Part shown: positions 14,660 through 21,749 of the stretch, piece after piece
Layout: each line of letters opens with the position of its first letter
Numbering within the stretch: position 1 is the stretch's first letter
Assembly: GCF_001655005.1 (NCBI RefSeq)
Contig: NZ_LXET01000050.1
Location: 1 to 24,299, forward strand
Length of the DNA: 24,299 nucleotides
DNA from: Hafnia paralvei ATCC 29927
Lineage (GTDB): Bacteria > Pseudomonadota > Gammaproteobacteria > Enterobacterales > Enterobacteriaceae
Direction of reading: 5' to 3'
Translations under genes and position numbers: made by a program
Notes under the pieces: generated by a model
Seen by the model: only the letters and a program-made list of their open reading frames with translations
What the model was told of the DNA's origin: nothing
Database searches by the model: none

Positions 14660-15826
14660 CTATCTGCCACCCATGATGGCGATATAATCTTGCGTCCAAC
14701 GGCTATACGGGACGCATTGGCCTTGGCTTTCACATTTAGCCTGTGGTGTTTTCCAGAAAGCGATTTTGTCGAAGAATTTATATCCATTGGCTTCACAGCC
14801 ATTTGCCCCAAGCAGCGTGCTGGCTTTACAACCCTCTGGCACGGCAGGTAATGAGCCAAACCAAGCGGCAACGTCACCTTGAACTTTTGGCGTGAGCTGC
14901 CAGTTCATCCATTTGTAGGCACACGTCAGATGCTTAGCCTGAGCATGAACCATCGTGGTATCTGCCCAACCGGTGGCCCCCTCTTTCGGGAAGACGGCGT
15001 TGATTGGCTGACCTTCGTTTTTCAAACCGTTGGCTTGGAATGGCCATGAGCTACCGGCGGCGACGCCTTCATTTTTGAAGTCGCTCATCTGCACCGATGC
15101 ATCATGCCAATAGCGATGAATGAGTGGGTGCTGAGTGCGCAGTAAATCGAGCACCGCTTGATACTGAGTTTCGTTGAGTTCATACGGATCTTTTATGCCC
15201 AGCTCTGGCTTCGCGCTTTTTAGATAGAGCGCAGCGTCGGCGATATAAATCGGTCCGTCGTAAGCCTGTACGCGGCCTTTATTGCTTTTACCATCGGGTA
15301 GGTTTTGCGGCTCAAAGATCACGCCCCACGTGTCGGGGGCTTTAGGAAAGACTTTCGTGTTGTACATCAGCAGGTTCGGGCCCCACTGATAAGGCGTTCC
15401 ATAAACGTCACCTTTAACGGTGTACCATGGGCCATTAACCATGCGTGGATCGAGGTTTTTCCAGTTAGGAATAAGGTCGGGGTTAATTGGCTGTACTCGT
15501 TTGCCATAAATCAAACGCAAAGAGGCATCACCAGAGGCGGTGACTAAATCATACCCCCCTTTCGCCATAAGGCTGACCATCTCATCAGACGTCGCCGCCG
15601 TTTTAATGTTGACCTTACAACCAGTGTCTTTTTCAAACTGGGTTACCCAGTCATAGTTTTTATCGCTCTGACCTCGTTCGATATAACCTGGCCAAGTAAT
15701 GATATCTAACTGCCCTTCTGCGGGGCCGAGCTTTTGCGGAAGTCCATCAGCCTGAGCCGTCGCAATTCCGCCCAGCCCGCTGATACAGAGCGCTGAAAGC
15801 GCTGTGACAATAAATGTATTTTTCAT
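14660..15826 (-). CDS. ydcS: Periplasmic binding protein YdcS
   Basis: The solute-binding component of YdcSTUV, 388 residues (E. coli YdcS about 381). Residues 1-26 are a Sec signal peptide (basic start, hydrophobic core, ATAQA end). The mature protein is of the spermidine/putrescine-binding PotD/F type, with ITWPGYIERGQ near the start, YDLVTASGDASLRLI, YGTPYQWGPNLLMYN and the C-terminal FDKIAFWKTP and SRWTQDYIAIMGGR. AGGGG precedes the ATG at good spacing. It lies 68 bases after the upstream aldehyde dehydrogenase gene and so probably shares its transcript. The E. coli protein has also been linked to polyhydroxybutyrate synthesis, which I cannot judge here. Confidence 0.95.
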   Translation of the reverse strand: MKNTFIVTALSALCISGLGGIATAQADGLPQKLGPAEGQLDIITWPGYIERGQSDKNYDWVTQFEKDTGCKVNIKTAATSDEMVSLMAKGGYDLVTASGDASLRLIYGKRVQPINPDLIPNWKNLDPRMVNGPWYTVKGDVYGTPYQWGPNLLMYNTKVFPKAPDTWGVIFEPQNLPDGKSNKGRVQAYDGPIYIADAALYLKSAKPELGIKDPYELNETQYQAVLDLLRTQHPLIHRYWHDASVQMSDFKNEGVAAGSSWPFQANGLKNEGQPINAVFPKEGATGWADTTMVHAQAKHLTCAYKWMNWQLTPKVQGDVAAWFGSLPAVPEGCKASTLLGANGCEANGYKFFDKIAFWKTPQAKCESQGQCVPYSRWTQDYIAIMGGR

Positions 15827-15894
15827 TGCTATCCCCTGTCTCTTATATAAAGCGGCAGATGAACTGCCTTGTTATGTCATCACTGGCTTCAATC

Positions 15895-17352
15895 TCAAAA
15901 CTGCGGTTTTATTTTCGCCATGATGTGGCGCACTACGCTGTAGTCCTGCAAAGCATCGCTGGACAAATCCTTACCATAGCCAGAACGTTTGAGGCCGCCG
16001 TGCGGCATTTCGCTGACTAGAGTGAAATGGGTGTTAATCCAAGTGGTTCCATACTGGAGCTGTGCCGCAAGCTGCCATGCGCGATCGATATTTTTTGTCC
16101 ACACCGAAGAGGCCAATCCATATTCCGATTCATTTGCCCATTGCAGCGCCTGCTCCAGAGAATCGACCGGCGTAACGCTCACCACGGGGCCAAAAACCTC
16201 GCGCTGAACAATTTCATCCTGCTGTTGGCAACCCGCAAGAAGCGTCGGGGGATAGAAAAATCCCGGGCCGCTATGCATTTGGGCACCGGTAATTCGTTCA
16301 ATGTGGGGGTGACTAAGCGCCCGTTCGACAAAGCTGGCAACGCGGTCGCGCTGGCGGGCGCTGATAAGCGGCCCCATTTCGTTTTCTCGGTCGTCATGGC
16401 GGGCATATCTCAACGAGCCGGCGGCGTGTCCAAGCGACTCCACCAGTGCGTCATAAATTTTTCGATCGGCATAAACGCGACAGGCCGCGGTACAATCTTG
16501 CCCTGCGTTATAAAAACCGTAACGGCGAATTCCAGCGACCACCTCGTTTAAATCGGCATCATCACACACGATGACGGGTGCTTTGCCCCCCAGTTCCAGA
16601 TGAGTGCGTTTGACGTTTTTCACCGCGGCCTGCATGATTTTCTGCCCAGTCACAATGTCGCCGGTGAGGGAAACCATGCGCACCAACTGATGATTCACCA
16701 AGTAATTGCCTACGGTTTCACCGCGCCCATAAACGACGTTAATCACGCCCGTAGGGACGATATCTTTGAGCAAAGGGATCAGAGCCAGCGTGGATAACGG
16801 CGTATGCTCAGAGGGTTTGAATACCACTGTGTTGCCCGCAGCTAACGCGGGAGCCATTTTCCACGCCGCCATCATCAGCGGGTAGTTCCACGGCGCAATA
16901 GAGGCCACAACGCCAATGGCATCACGGCGGATCATCGAGGTATGCCCTTCGAGATACTCACCACCTAGTTGCCCGTGCTGACAGCGCACTGCACCCGCAA
17001 AATAGCGGAAGGTATCAATCGCGGCGGGAATATCATCTGAAAGTGCCTGATGAATAGGTTTGCCACAGTTGAGAGACTCAAGCTCAGCGAGCTGAAGAGC
17101 ATTGCGTTCAATCACATCAGCAATGGCGAGTAGTAGAGAAGCACGGCGAGCAGGCAAGGTTCTAGACCAACTCAGAAATGCACGCTCGGCAGACTCAACC
17201 GCATCAGAAACCTGTTGGGCAGACGCTTCAGCCAGCAACAACAGTGCCTCACCGTTGGCCGGATTAATTAACTGCTCCTCCGGCCCTTCACCAGTGACTA
17301 GCTGTCCATCAATAAACTGTTGGGTGCTGAGTCTGTCCGTTATGCTGCTCAT
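15895..17352 (-). CDS. PatD-like aldehyde dehydrogenase paralog
   Basis: A second aldehyde dehydrogenase of 485 residues in the same operon direction, clearly paralogous to PatD. Both share SMIRRD, APWNYPLMMAAWK, ELGGKAPVIV and the rare GQDCTAACR. Active-site residues are present (Asn156, Glu253, Cys287), so it is probably active on a related amino-aldehyde, for example from cadaverine, putrescine or another diamine. The exact substrate is inference. It has a ten-residue N-terminal extension compared with PatD. E. coli has only one dehydrogenase beside ydcSTUV. AGAGG precedes the ATG. The 167-base region upstream, next to a LysR gene, carries palindromes that may be the regulator's site. Confidence 0.9.
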   Translation of the reverse strand: MSSITDRLSTQQFIDGQLVTGEGPEEQLINPANGEALLLLAEASAQQVSDAVESAERAFLSWSRTLPARRASLLLAIADVIERNALQLAELESLNCGKPIHQALSDDIPAAIDTFRYFAGAVRCQHGQLGGEYLEGHTSMIRRDAIGVVASIAPWNYPLMMAAWKMAPALAAGNTVVFKPSEHTPLSTLALIPLLKDIVPTGVINVVYGRGETVGNYLVNHQLVRMVSLTGDIVTGQKIMQAAVKNVKRTHLELGGKAPVIVCDDADLNEVVAGIRRYGFYNAGQDCTAACRVYADRKIYDALVESLGHAAGSLRYARHDDRENEMGPLISARQRDRVASFVERALSHPHIERITGAQMHSGPGFFYPPTLLAGCQQQDEIVQREVFGPVVSVTPVDSLEQALQWANESEYGLASSVWTKNIDRAWQLAAQLQYGTTWINTHFTLVSEMPHGGLKRSGYGKDLSSDALQDYSVVRHIMAKIKPQF

Positions 17353-17404
17353 TGCGGCAACCTCTAGGAAACGACATCACTTAAATGTCATTAACTTGTA
17401 ATTG

Positions 17405-17424
17405 AAATGTAAAATCTCATTTAC
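17405..17424. promoter_or_regulatory. Palindromic candidate LysR-type site
   Basis: In the gap between the LysR gene and the dehydrogenase, AAATG (17405-17409) mirrors CATTT (17418-17422), and GTAAA (17409-17413) mirrors TTTAC (17420-17424). The layout is close to a T-N11-A style LysR box. A further AAATGT is just downstream at 17383-17388. It is a plausible binding site for the neighbouring regulator, unproven. Confidence 0.4.
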
Positions 17425-17519
17425 TTGAGCCTAGAGCAGCCGTTAGCCAGCGGCAAATATGAAATAGTGAAGGCGGCATTCATAAAATCCGATACCCACC
17501 ATTAATGTGAAGCAGGTCA

Positions 17520-18434
17520 TTATTTTGGTGATAGCTTCCTCATCGCACTGTTCTCACGCGCGATCTGCAAGAATGGCGTAACCAGCTCTGGCCGCGCGCT
17601 TCCGCGACGCCATGCCAGCCCTATGTCTAACGGCTCTAACGTATCAACCAAAGTGCGAGCTTCAATCATGTTTCCCTCCAGTGACCATGGGCGATAGGCC
17701 ATATCGGGCAGCAAAGCCACGCCAATCCCTGCCGCAACGAGGCTACGCACGGCTTCCGTTGAACCGGTGCGCATGGCAATTGTGGGTGTCAATTTGGCTT
17801 TTTCCCAAATGCGGCGCAGGTGGCTTCCCATTTCGTCAGTGTTGAGCTGGATCAGCGGCTCTTTCACCACATCGGCCAAGCGGATACTGTCATTTTCCAA
17901 TAGAGGGTGTAATGGCGGGAGCCATAAGCGATATGGCGAATGCATCAGAACTTCAGTTTGTAGCGCATCACGATCTTCAAGGTTCGAAAGGATCAGCACG
18001 CCGATATCAATTTCGCCGTTAACCAGCAGGTGTTCGATATAGGGGCGTTCATCTTCAACTAATTGCGTAGTGACATTGGGATAAGCCGCACGAAAACGCG
18101 TCAGCATATCCACTAAAAAGTAGCCGGCGACTAAGCTGGTTACGCCAATTTTGAGTGTACCACTCAGATTCTCACAACCGAGTTCAAGGCTGCGCTTAGC
18201 GTTTTCGACGGTAGCAAGGATCAGGTATGACTGACGCAAAAACTGATGACCTTGGTGCGTCAGCTCCATTCCCTTGGCGTGGCGCTTAAATAAGACAGCG
18301 CCGATTTCCTGTTCCAGTAACTGAATGGCTTGAGTTAGCGAAGACTGTGAGACAAAAACCGTCTGCGCAGCAGCTGAAATCGAGCCGGTTTCGGCAACGG
18401 CGATGAAATGGCGGAGCTGGCGTAAGGTCATCAT
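17520..18434 (-). CDS. LysR-family transcriptional regulator
   Basis: A 304-residue LysR-type regulator. The N-terminal winged HTH spans about residues 4-62 (TLRQLRHFIAVAETGSISAA, then SQSSLTQAIQLLEQEIGAVLF), followed by a linker helix and an inducer-binding domain from about 92 to 295 with LKIGVTS and GIGVALLPD. It lies directly upstream of the dehydrogenase-ydcSTUV-patD genes in the same direction. That makes it the likely pathway regulator, possibly sensing a polyamine or an aldehyde product. E. coli has a MocR-type gene (ydcR) next to ydcS instead. The gene starts with ATGATG, and the Shine-Dalgarno is poor. The effector is unknown. Confidence 0.88.
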   Translation of the reverse strand: MMTLRQLRHFIAVAETGSISAAAQTVFVSQSSLTQAIQLLEQEIGAVLFKRHAKGMELTHQGHQFLRQSYLILATVENAKRSLELGCENLSGTLKIGVTSLVAGYFLVDMLTRFRAAYPNVTTQLVEDERPYIEHLLVNGEIDIGVLILSNLEDRDALQTEVLMHSPYRLWLPPLHPLLENDSIRLADVVKEPLIQLNTDEMGSHLRRIWEKAKLTPTIAMRTGSTEAVRSLVAAGIGVALLPDMAYRPWSLEGNMIEARTLVDTLEPLDIGLAWRRGSARPELVTPFLQIARENSAMRKLSPK

Positions 18435-18489
18435 GAGGAAATCATCCGGTTAAACGCTGATGATCAAAGTGTAGCCAGGAAAATTATTG

Positions 18490-18536
18490 CGTTCGGTTTT
18501 ATATCAAAAATATGGCGGCGTTCGGATTTTCCGAAT
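18490..18536. promoter_or_regulatory. Repeats upstream of the LysR gene
   Basis: GCGTTCGG occurs at 18490-18497 and again at 18519-18526, 29 bases apart. The second copy overlaps the inverted repeat TTCGGA-TTT-TCCGAA (18522-18536). They lie 55-100 bases upstream of the LysR start codon, a natural place for autoregulation. This is inference only. Confidence 0.35.
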
Positions 18537-18626
18537 CTGTTTTTGATGATTCAAAGCAAGATAAATAATAGAGGGGTCATCGTGGTGAATTTGTGAAAGG
18601 AAACTCACGAAACGATAAATAGATGA

Positions 18627-18656
18627 AAGCCCTGAGTCATTGCTGACTCAGGGCTT
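18627..18656 (-). terminator. Terminator after tRNA-Asp
   Basis: AAGCCCTGAGTCA (18627-18639) and TGACTCAGGGCTT (18644-18656) form a perfect 13-bp stem with a 4-base loop. On the minus strand it is followed by TCATCTATTT. It lies 7 bases past the tRNA end. Confidence 0.85.
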
Positions 18657-18663
18657 CTAAATG

Positions 18664-18740
18664 TGGCGGAACGGACGGGGCTCGAACCCGCGACCCCCTG
18701 CGTGACAGGCAGGTATTCTAACCAACTGAACTACCGCTCC
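18664..18740 (-). tRNA. aspV: tRNA-Asp (anticodon GTC)
   Basis: A complete 77-base tRNA with encoded CCA. The acceptor stem GGAGCGG pairs with CCGTTCC, with one G-T pair. The anticodon GTC is at 18704-18706, flanked by the CCTGC/GCAGG stem, and GGTTCGA marks the T loop. It is nearly identical to E. coli tRNA-Asp. Its position downstream of dnaQ matches aspV. It has its own strong promoter and a terminator. Confidence 0.97.
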
Positions 18741-18767
18741 GCGTTGTTCCTTGTGGGAACGAGGCGG

Positions 18768-18796
18768 ATGATACGGATGTAGCACAAACTCGTCAA
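18768..18796 (-). promoter_or_regulatory. Strong promoter of tRNA-Asp
   Basis: On the minus strand, TTGACG (18791-18796) and TATCAT (18768-18773) each match five of six consensus bases, with exactly 17 bases between them. The next bases, CCGCCTC, are a GC-rich discriminator typical of stable-RNA promoters under stringent control. Transcription would start about 20 bases before the tRNA, through a short GTTCC/GGAAC hairpin. Confidence 0.85.
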
Positions 18797-18876
18797 CTGT
18801 TTTTCTAACAAAGATTTTCAACTGAACGGTTTTTCATCTTTTTGGCTATTTTTCAACAGATTCCGTACAAAAAAAG

Positions 18877-19611
18877 CTATTCAGCACGCCACAAACAGCT
18901 GCCGCCTTTCTTCTGCACCAGATCAAGACGGTGCTCATGTTCGGCTAATTCTTCCGCACTTGCTCTCACCACTTTTAATGCCTGCATTTTACGGACAATT
19001 TTTTGCACTTCACCGGTAGGTCTTGGCTTCTCCCCTTCGCTTTCCATAGAGAAAGTCAGTGAGGTTTGCCCGCCTGTCATGGTGAGATAGACGTCAGCCA
19101 GTATTTGGGAGTCAAGTAATGCGCCGTGCAGCGTACGCTTGGTGTTATCTATTTCATAACGGTTGCATAGCGCATCCAAACTATTACGCTTACCAGGAAA
19201 CAGGCGACGCGCCATCACCAAGCTGTCGGTGATCTTACAGAAGGTTTCCGTCTTCGGAATATCGCGATTGAGCTTACGGAACTCGTAGTCCATAAACCCG
19301 ATATCAAACGGTGCATTATGAATAACCAGTTCAGCACCGCGAATGAACTCTAAGAATTCATCGGCAATATCAGCAAAGGTCGGTTTATCTAACAGGAAAT
19401 CGTCACTGATCCCATGAACACCATAGGCCTCTGGATCGACAAGACGATCGGGCTTAATGTAAACATGGAAGTTACGGCCTGTTAAACGGCGGTTGATCAC
19501 TTCAACCGCACCAATTTCAATGATTCGATGTCCTTCGTAATGAACCCCCAGCTTATTCATACCGGTGGTTTCTGTATCGAGAACGATCTGTCGAGTTATT
19601 CCTGTGCTCAT
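18877..19611 (-). CDS. dnaQ: DNA polymerase III epsilon subunit (proofreading)
   Basis: The 3'-5' proofreading exonuclease of the replicative polymerase, 244 residues (E. coli 243). DEDDh catalytic residues are visible: Asp12 and Glu14 in VLDTETTG, Asp103 in HNAPFDIGF, and His/Asp in the HGALLDSQ block near 162-167. A clamp-binding motif related to E. coli QTSMAF appears as QTSLTF. The C-terminal polymerase-alpha binding tail ends in RLDLVQKKGGSCLW, as expected. It diverges from rnhA across only 53 bases, the same arrangement as in E. coli, where their promoters overlap. AGTGA precedes the ATG. Confidence 0.97.
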   Translation of the reverse strand: MSTGITRQIVLDTETTGMNKLGVHYEGHRIIEIGAVEVINRRLTGRNFHVYIKPDRLVDPEAYGVHGISDDFLLDKPTFADIADEFLEFIRGAELVIHNAPFDIGFMDYEFRKLNRDIPKTETFCKITDSLVMARRLFPGKRNSLDALCNRYEIDNTKRTLHGALLDSQILADVYLTMTGGQTSLTFSMESEGEKPRPTGEVQKIVRKMQALKVVRASAEELAEHEHRLDLVQKKGGSCLWRAE

Positions 19612-19664
19612 AATGTCACTTTATGTCAGACTTACGGTTTTGACTGCGGAGTAGTCTACCAGAG

Positions 19665-20135
19665 ATGCTAAAACAGGTTGAGATTTTCACCGATGGTTCT
19701 TGCCTCGGTAACCCAGGCCCCGGTGGCTACGGTGCCATTTTGCGCTATAAGCAACATGAGAAGACTCTGAGCGCAGGGTATTACCTAACGACTAATAACC
19801 GCATGGAGTTGATGGCGGCTATTGTTGCATTGGAAACGCTGAAAGATCCATGCTCGGTTATTTTATGCAGTGATAGCCAGTATGTTCGCCAAGGAATCAC
19901 CCAATGGATCCATAACTGGAAAAAGCGTGGCTGGAAAACAGCAGACAAAAAACCGGTTAAAAACGTGGATTTGTGGCAGCGCCTTGATCTCGCTATCCAA
20001 TCACACAAAATTGAATGGGTTTGGATCAAAGGCCACGCAGGACATATCGAAAACGAACGCTGCGATGAGCTTGCCCGCGCAGCGGCGGGTTCTCCAGACA
20101 GAGATGACACAGGCTATCAGCCAGAAAGCAAATAA
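19665..20135 (+). CDS. rnhA: Ribonuclease HI
   Basis: A cytoplasmic endonuclease that cuts RNA in RNA-DNA hybrids, removing primers and R-loops. It has 156 residues (E. coli 155). The four acidic catalytic residues are visible: Asp10 in IFTDGSC, Glu48 in NRMELMAA, Asp70 in CSDSQYV and the Asp near 134 in NERCDELA. The basic handle region WIHNWKKRGWKTADKKPVKN is present. It is divergent from dnaQ and converges with yafS, with only 19 bases between the two ends and no clear terminator in that gap. Confidence 0.97.
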   Translation: MLKQVEIFTDGSCLGNPGPGGYGAILRYKQHEKTLSAGYYLTTNNRMELMAAIVALETLKDPCSVILCSDSQYVRQGITQWIHNWKKRGWKTADKKPVKNVDLWQRLDLAIQSHKIEWVWIKGHAGHIENERCDELARAAAGSPDRDDTGYQPESK

Positions 20136-20154
20136 GCGTCGCCAGTTTGTACTA

Positions 20155-20877
20155 TTAGTCAGAACGCTTACGAAAACTTTTTGTTGCGCCAACGGTTCCA
20201 CGCCAGCTCGCTCGCTGACTTCTTTCGCGTAGGGAGGTCGGCGTGAGGGGTATCGTTCTCTTACGAGCCACAATGATACTTAGACAGCCTAAAACCGGCA
20301 GATGTTTACCAATAAACAAGCCACCGCGGCGATTCCAAGGCAAAATTTGGCAACGGTGTTCATACAACACCTCATAATGGAGGAGCTGTAGCCAGTCTAG
20401 CATACGCATCATGCTAAACATTCGACTGCTATAAGGTAAGCGTTTACGCAAACCCGGAACCAGTTTGCCTAGCCCAACAAGACTGGTTGGATTAAACCCC
20501 GTTAAGATTAGCCAACCATCGTCGATAAGGACTCGATCCACTTCTCGCAGCATACGGTGGGGATCGCTTGCAAAACTCAGCGTATGTGAGAGTAAACACG
20601 CATCCACAGATTTCGCGGAGAAAGGTAGACGATAGGGATCGGCGATAACCTGCATGTTATCCCCTTTCGCACCGATACTAACCTGATGAGAGATCCCACA
20701 TTTTTCAGTAGAAATCTGGGAACTTAGCGGGCCAATTTTTAACAGATGATAACCAAACAGCTTAGGCCACCAAGGCGTTAGCTGTTGCTCTAACGCAGCA
20801 CGGTAATATTCTCCCCAAGGGATTTCACTCCATGACAGTGGAGAGGAAATCGTACGTGTTATCTGTGCTGGTTTCAT
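20155..20877 (-). CDS. yafS: SAM-dependent methyltransferase-like protein YafS
   Basis: A 240-residue protein from ATG 20877, the same length I recall for E. coli YafS. The frame is open to 20949, but AGGTGA sits five bases ahead of this ATG and the longer form would overlap gloB. It has the methyltransferase type 11 core DPYRLPFSAKSVDACLLSHTLSFASDPHRMLREVDRVL, seen here as DPYRLPF, then LLSHTLSF, then EVDRVL. The glycine-rich SAM motif I is degenerate (LLKIGPLSSQ), so activity is uncertain. The substrate is unknown. It is divergent from gloB. Confidence 0.9.
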   Translation of the reverse strand: MKPAQITRTISSPLSWSEIPWGEYYRAALEQQLTPWWPKLFGYHLLKIGPLSSQISTEKCGISHQVSIGAKGDNMQVIADPYRLPFSAKSVDACLLSHTLSFASDPHRMLREVDRVLIDDGWLILTGFNPTSLVGLGKLVPGLRKRLPYSSRMFSMMRMLDWLQLLHYEVLYEHRCQILPWNRRGGLFIGKHLPVLGCLSIIVARKRTIPLTPTSLRERSQRASWRGTVGATKSFRKRSD

Positions 20878-20923
20878 CCGTTCACCTATTTTTGGGGAAT
20901 AGCTCAATGGAGAGTCATCGATT

Positions 20924-21679
20924 ATGAATCTTATCAGTATCCCTGCCATGCAAGATAACTACATTTGGCTACTCGCTAACGAACAGCGCGAATGCCTGAT
21001 TGTTGATCCTGGCGTTGCGTCCCCAGTTTTACATTACCTGACGGAAAATAAGCTTACTCCTAAAGCCATCCTACTTACGCATCATCATAATGATCACGTA
21101 GGCGGCGTGGGCGAGATTTTGCAAAACTATCCCGATATAACAGTGTATGGGCCTCAAGAAACCGTGAACCACGGTTGTACCCAGCAGGTTCAAGGGCATG
21201 ATGAAATTACCGTATTAGGCCTGAATTTCAGCGTGTTGGATGTGCCAGGACATACTCTCGGTCATATTGCCTACTATGCCATGCCCTATTTATTCTGTGG
21301 AGACACCTTATTTTCAGCGGGTTGTGGACGTATTTTTGAGGGTACGCCCGAACAGATGTACGCCTCTTTACAACTCATTGCGCAACTTCCTGATAACACT
21401 TTGATTTGTTGCGCTCATGAATATACCGAATCAAATCTTAGGTTTGCAAGATACGTTTTACCAGAAAACAAAGAGATTGAAACATATCAGAAACAAGTTA
21501 AGGAATTGCGGTTAAAACATCAACCTAGCGTGCCTTCTTTGTTGAAAATAGAGAAGGAAATTAATCCTTTTTTACGTTGTTATGACAATGATTTACAACG
21601 AAATATTGGATTCGAAAATCACCCAAATGAGACTTGGCAAGTTTTTGCTCGCCTACGCGACATGAAAGACAGCTTCTGA
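20924..21679 (+). CDS. gloB: Hydroxyacylglutathione hydrolase (glyoxalase II)
   Basis: A metallo-beta-lactamase-fold enzyme that hydrolyses S-D-lactoylglutathione to D-lactate and glutathione, completing methylglyoxal detoxification in the cytoplasm. It has 251 residues, the same length as in E. coli. The binuclear metal motif THHHNDHVGG starts at residue 52 (His53, His55, Asp57, His58). The second-shell VPGHTLGH, the FCGDTLFSAGCGR loop and the C-terminal AHEYTESNLRFA are all present. It diverges from yafS, 46 bases away. GGAGAG lies upstream of the ATG at slightly long spacing. Confidence 0.97.
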   Translation: MNLISIPAMQDNYIWLLANEQRECLIVDPGVASPVLHYLTENKLTPKAILLTHHHNDHVGGVGEILQNYPDITVYGPQETVNHGCTQQVQGHDEITVLGLNFSVLDVPGHTLGHIAYYAMPYLFCGDTLFSAGCGRIFEGTPEQMYASLQLIAQLPDNTLICCAHEYTESNLRFARYVLPENKEIETYQKQVKELRLKHQPSVPSLLKIEKEINPFLRCYDNDLQRNIGFENHPNETWQVFARLRDMKDSF

Positions 21680-21749
21680 AGCTTTTTGTTGTGTTTTGAG
21701 GCTAAGCAAAGTATTATTGCTCGTCTTTTAATCACCAGTAGACACACAC

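Noticed and set aside
10119..17352. Recent tandem duplication of the aldehyde dehydrogenase
   Set aside because: The two proteins share motifs but differ strongly across their lengths and in the N-terminus, so they are old paralogs and not a recent duplicate.
18576..18590. GTGAA-TTT-GTGAA as a second cre tag on the minus strand
   Set aside because: The two half-sites are separated by three bases and not six, so it does not fit the CreB consensus.
18664..18740. tRNA-Asp as the attachment site of an integrated element
   Set aside because: No integrase or phage gene is next to it, and I found no second copy of its 3' end elsewhere in the window.
20878..20949. Longer YafS form starting at 20949
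   Set aside because: It would overlap the gloB start, and the good Shine-Dalgarno belongs to ATG 20877, which yields the expected 240 residues.
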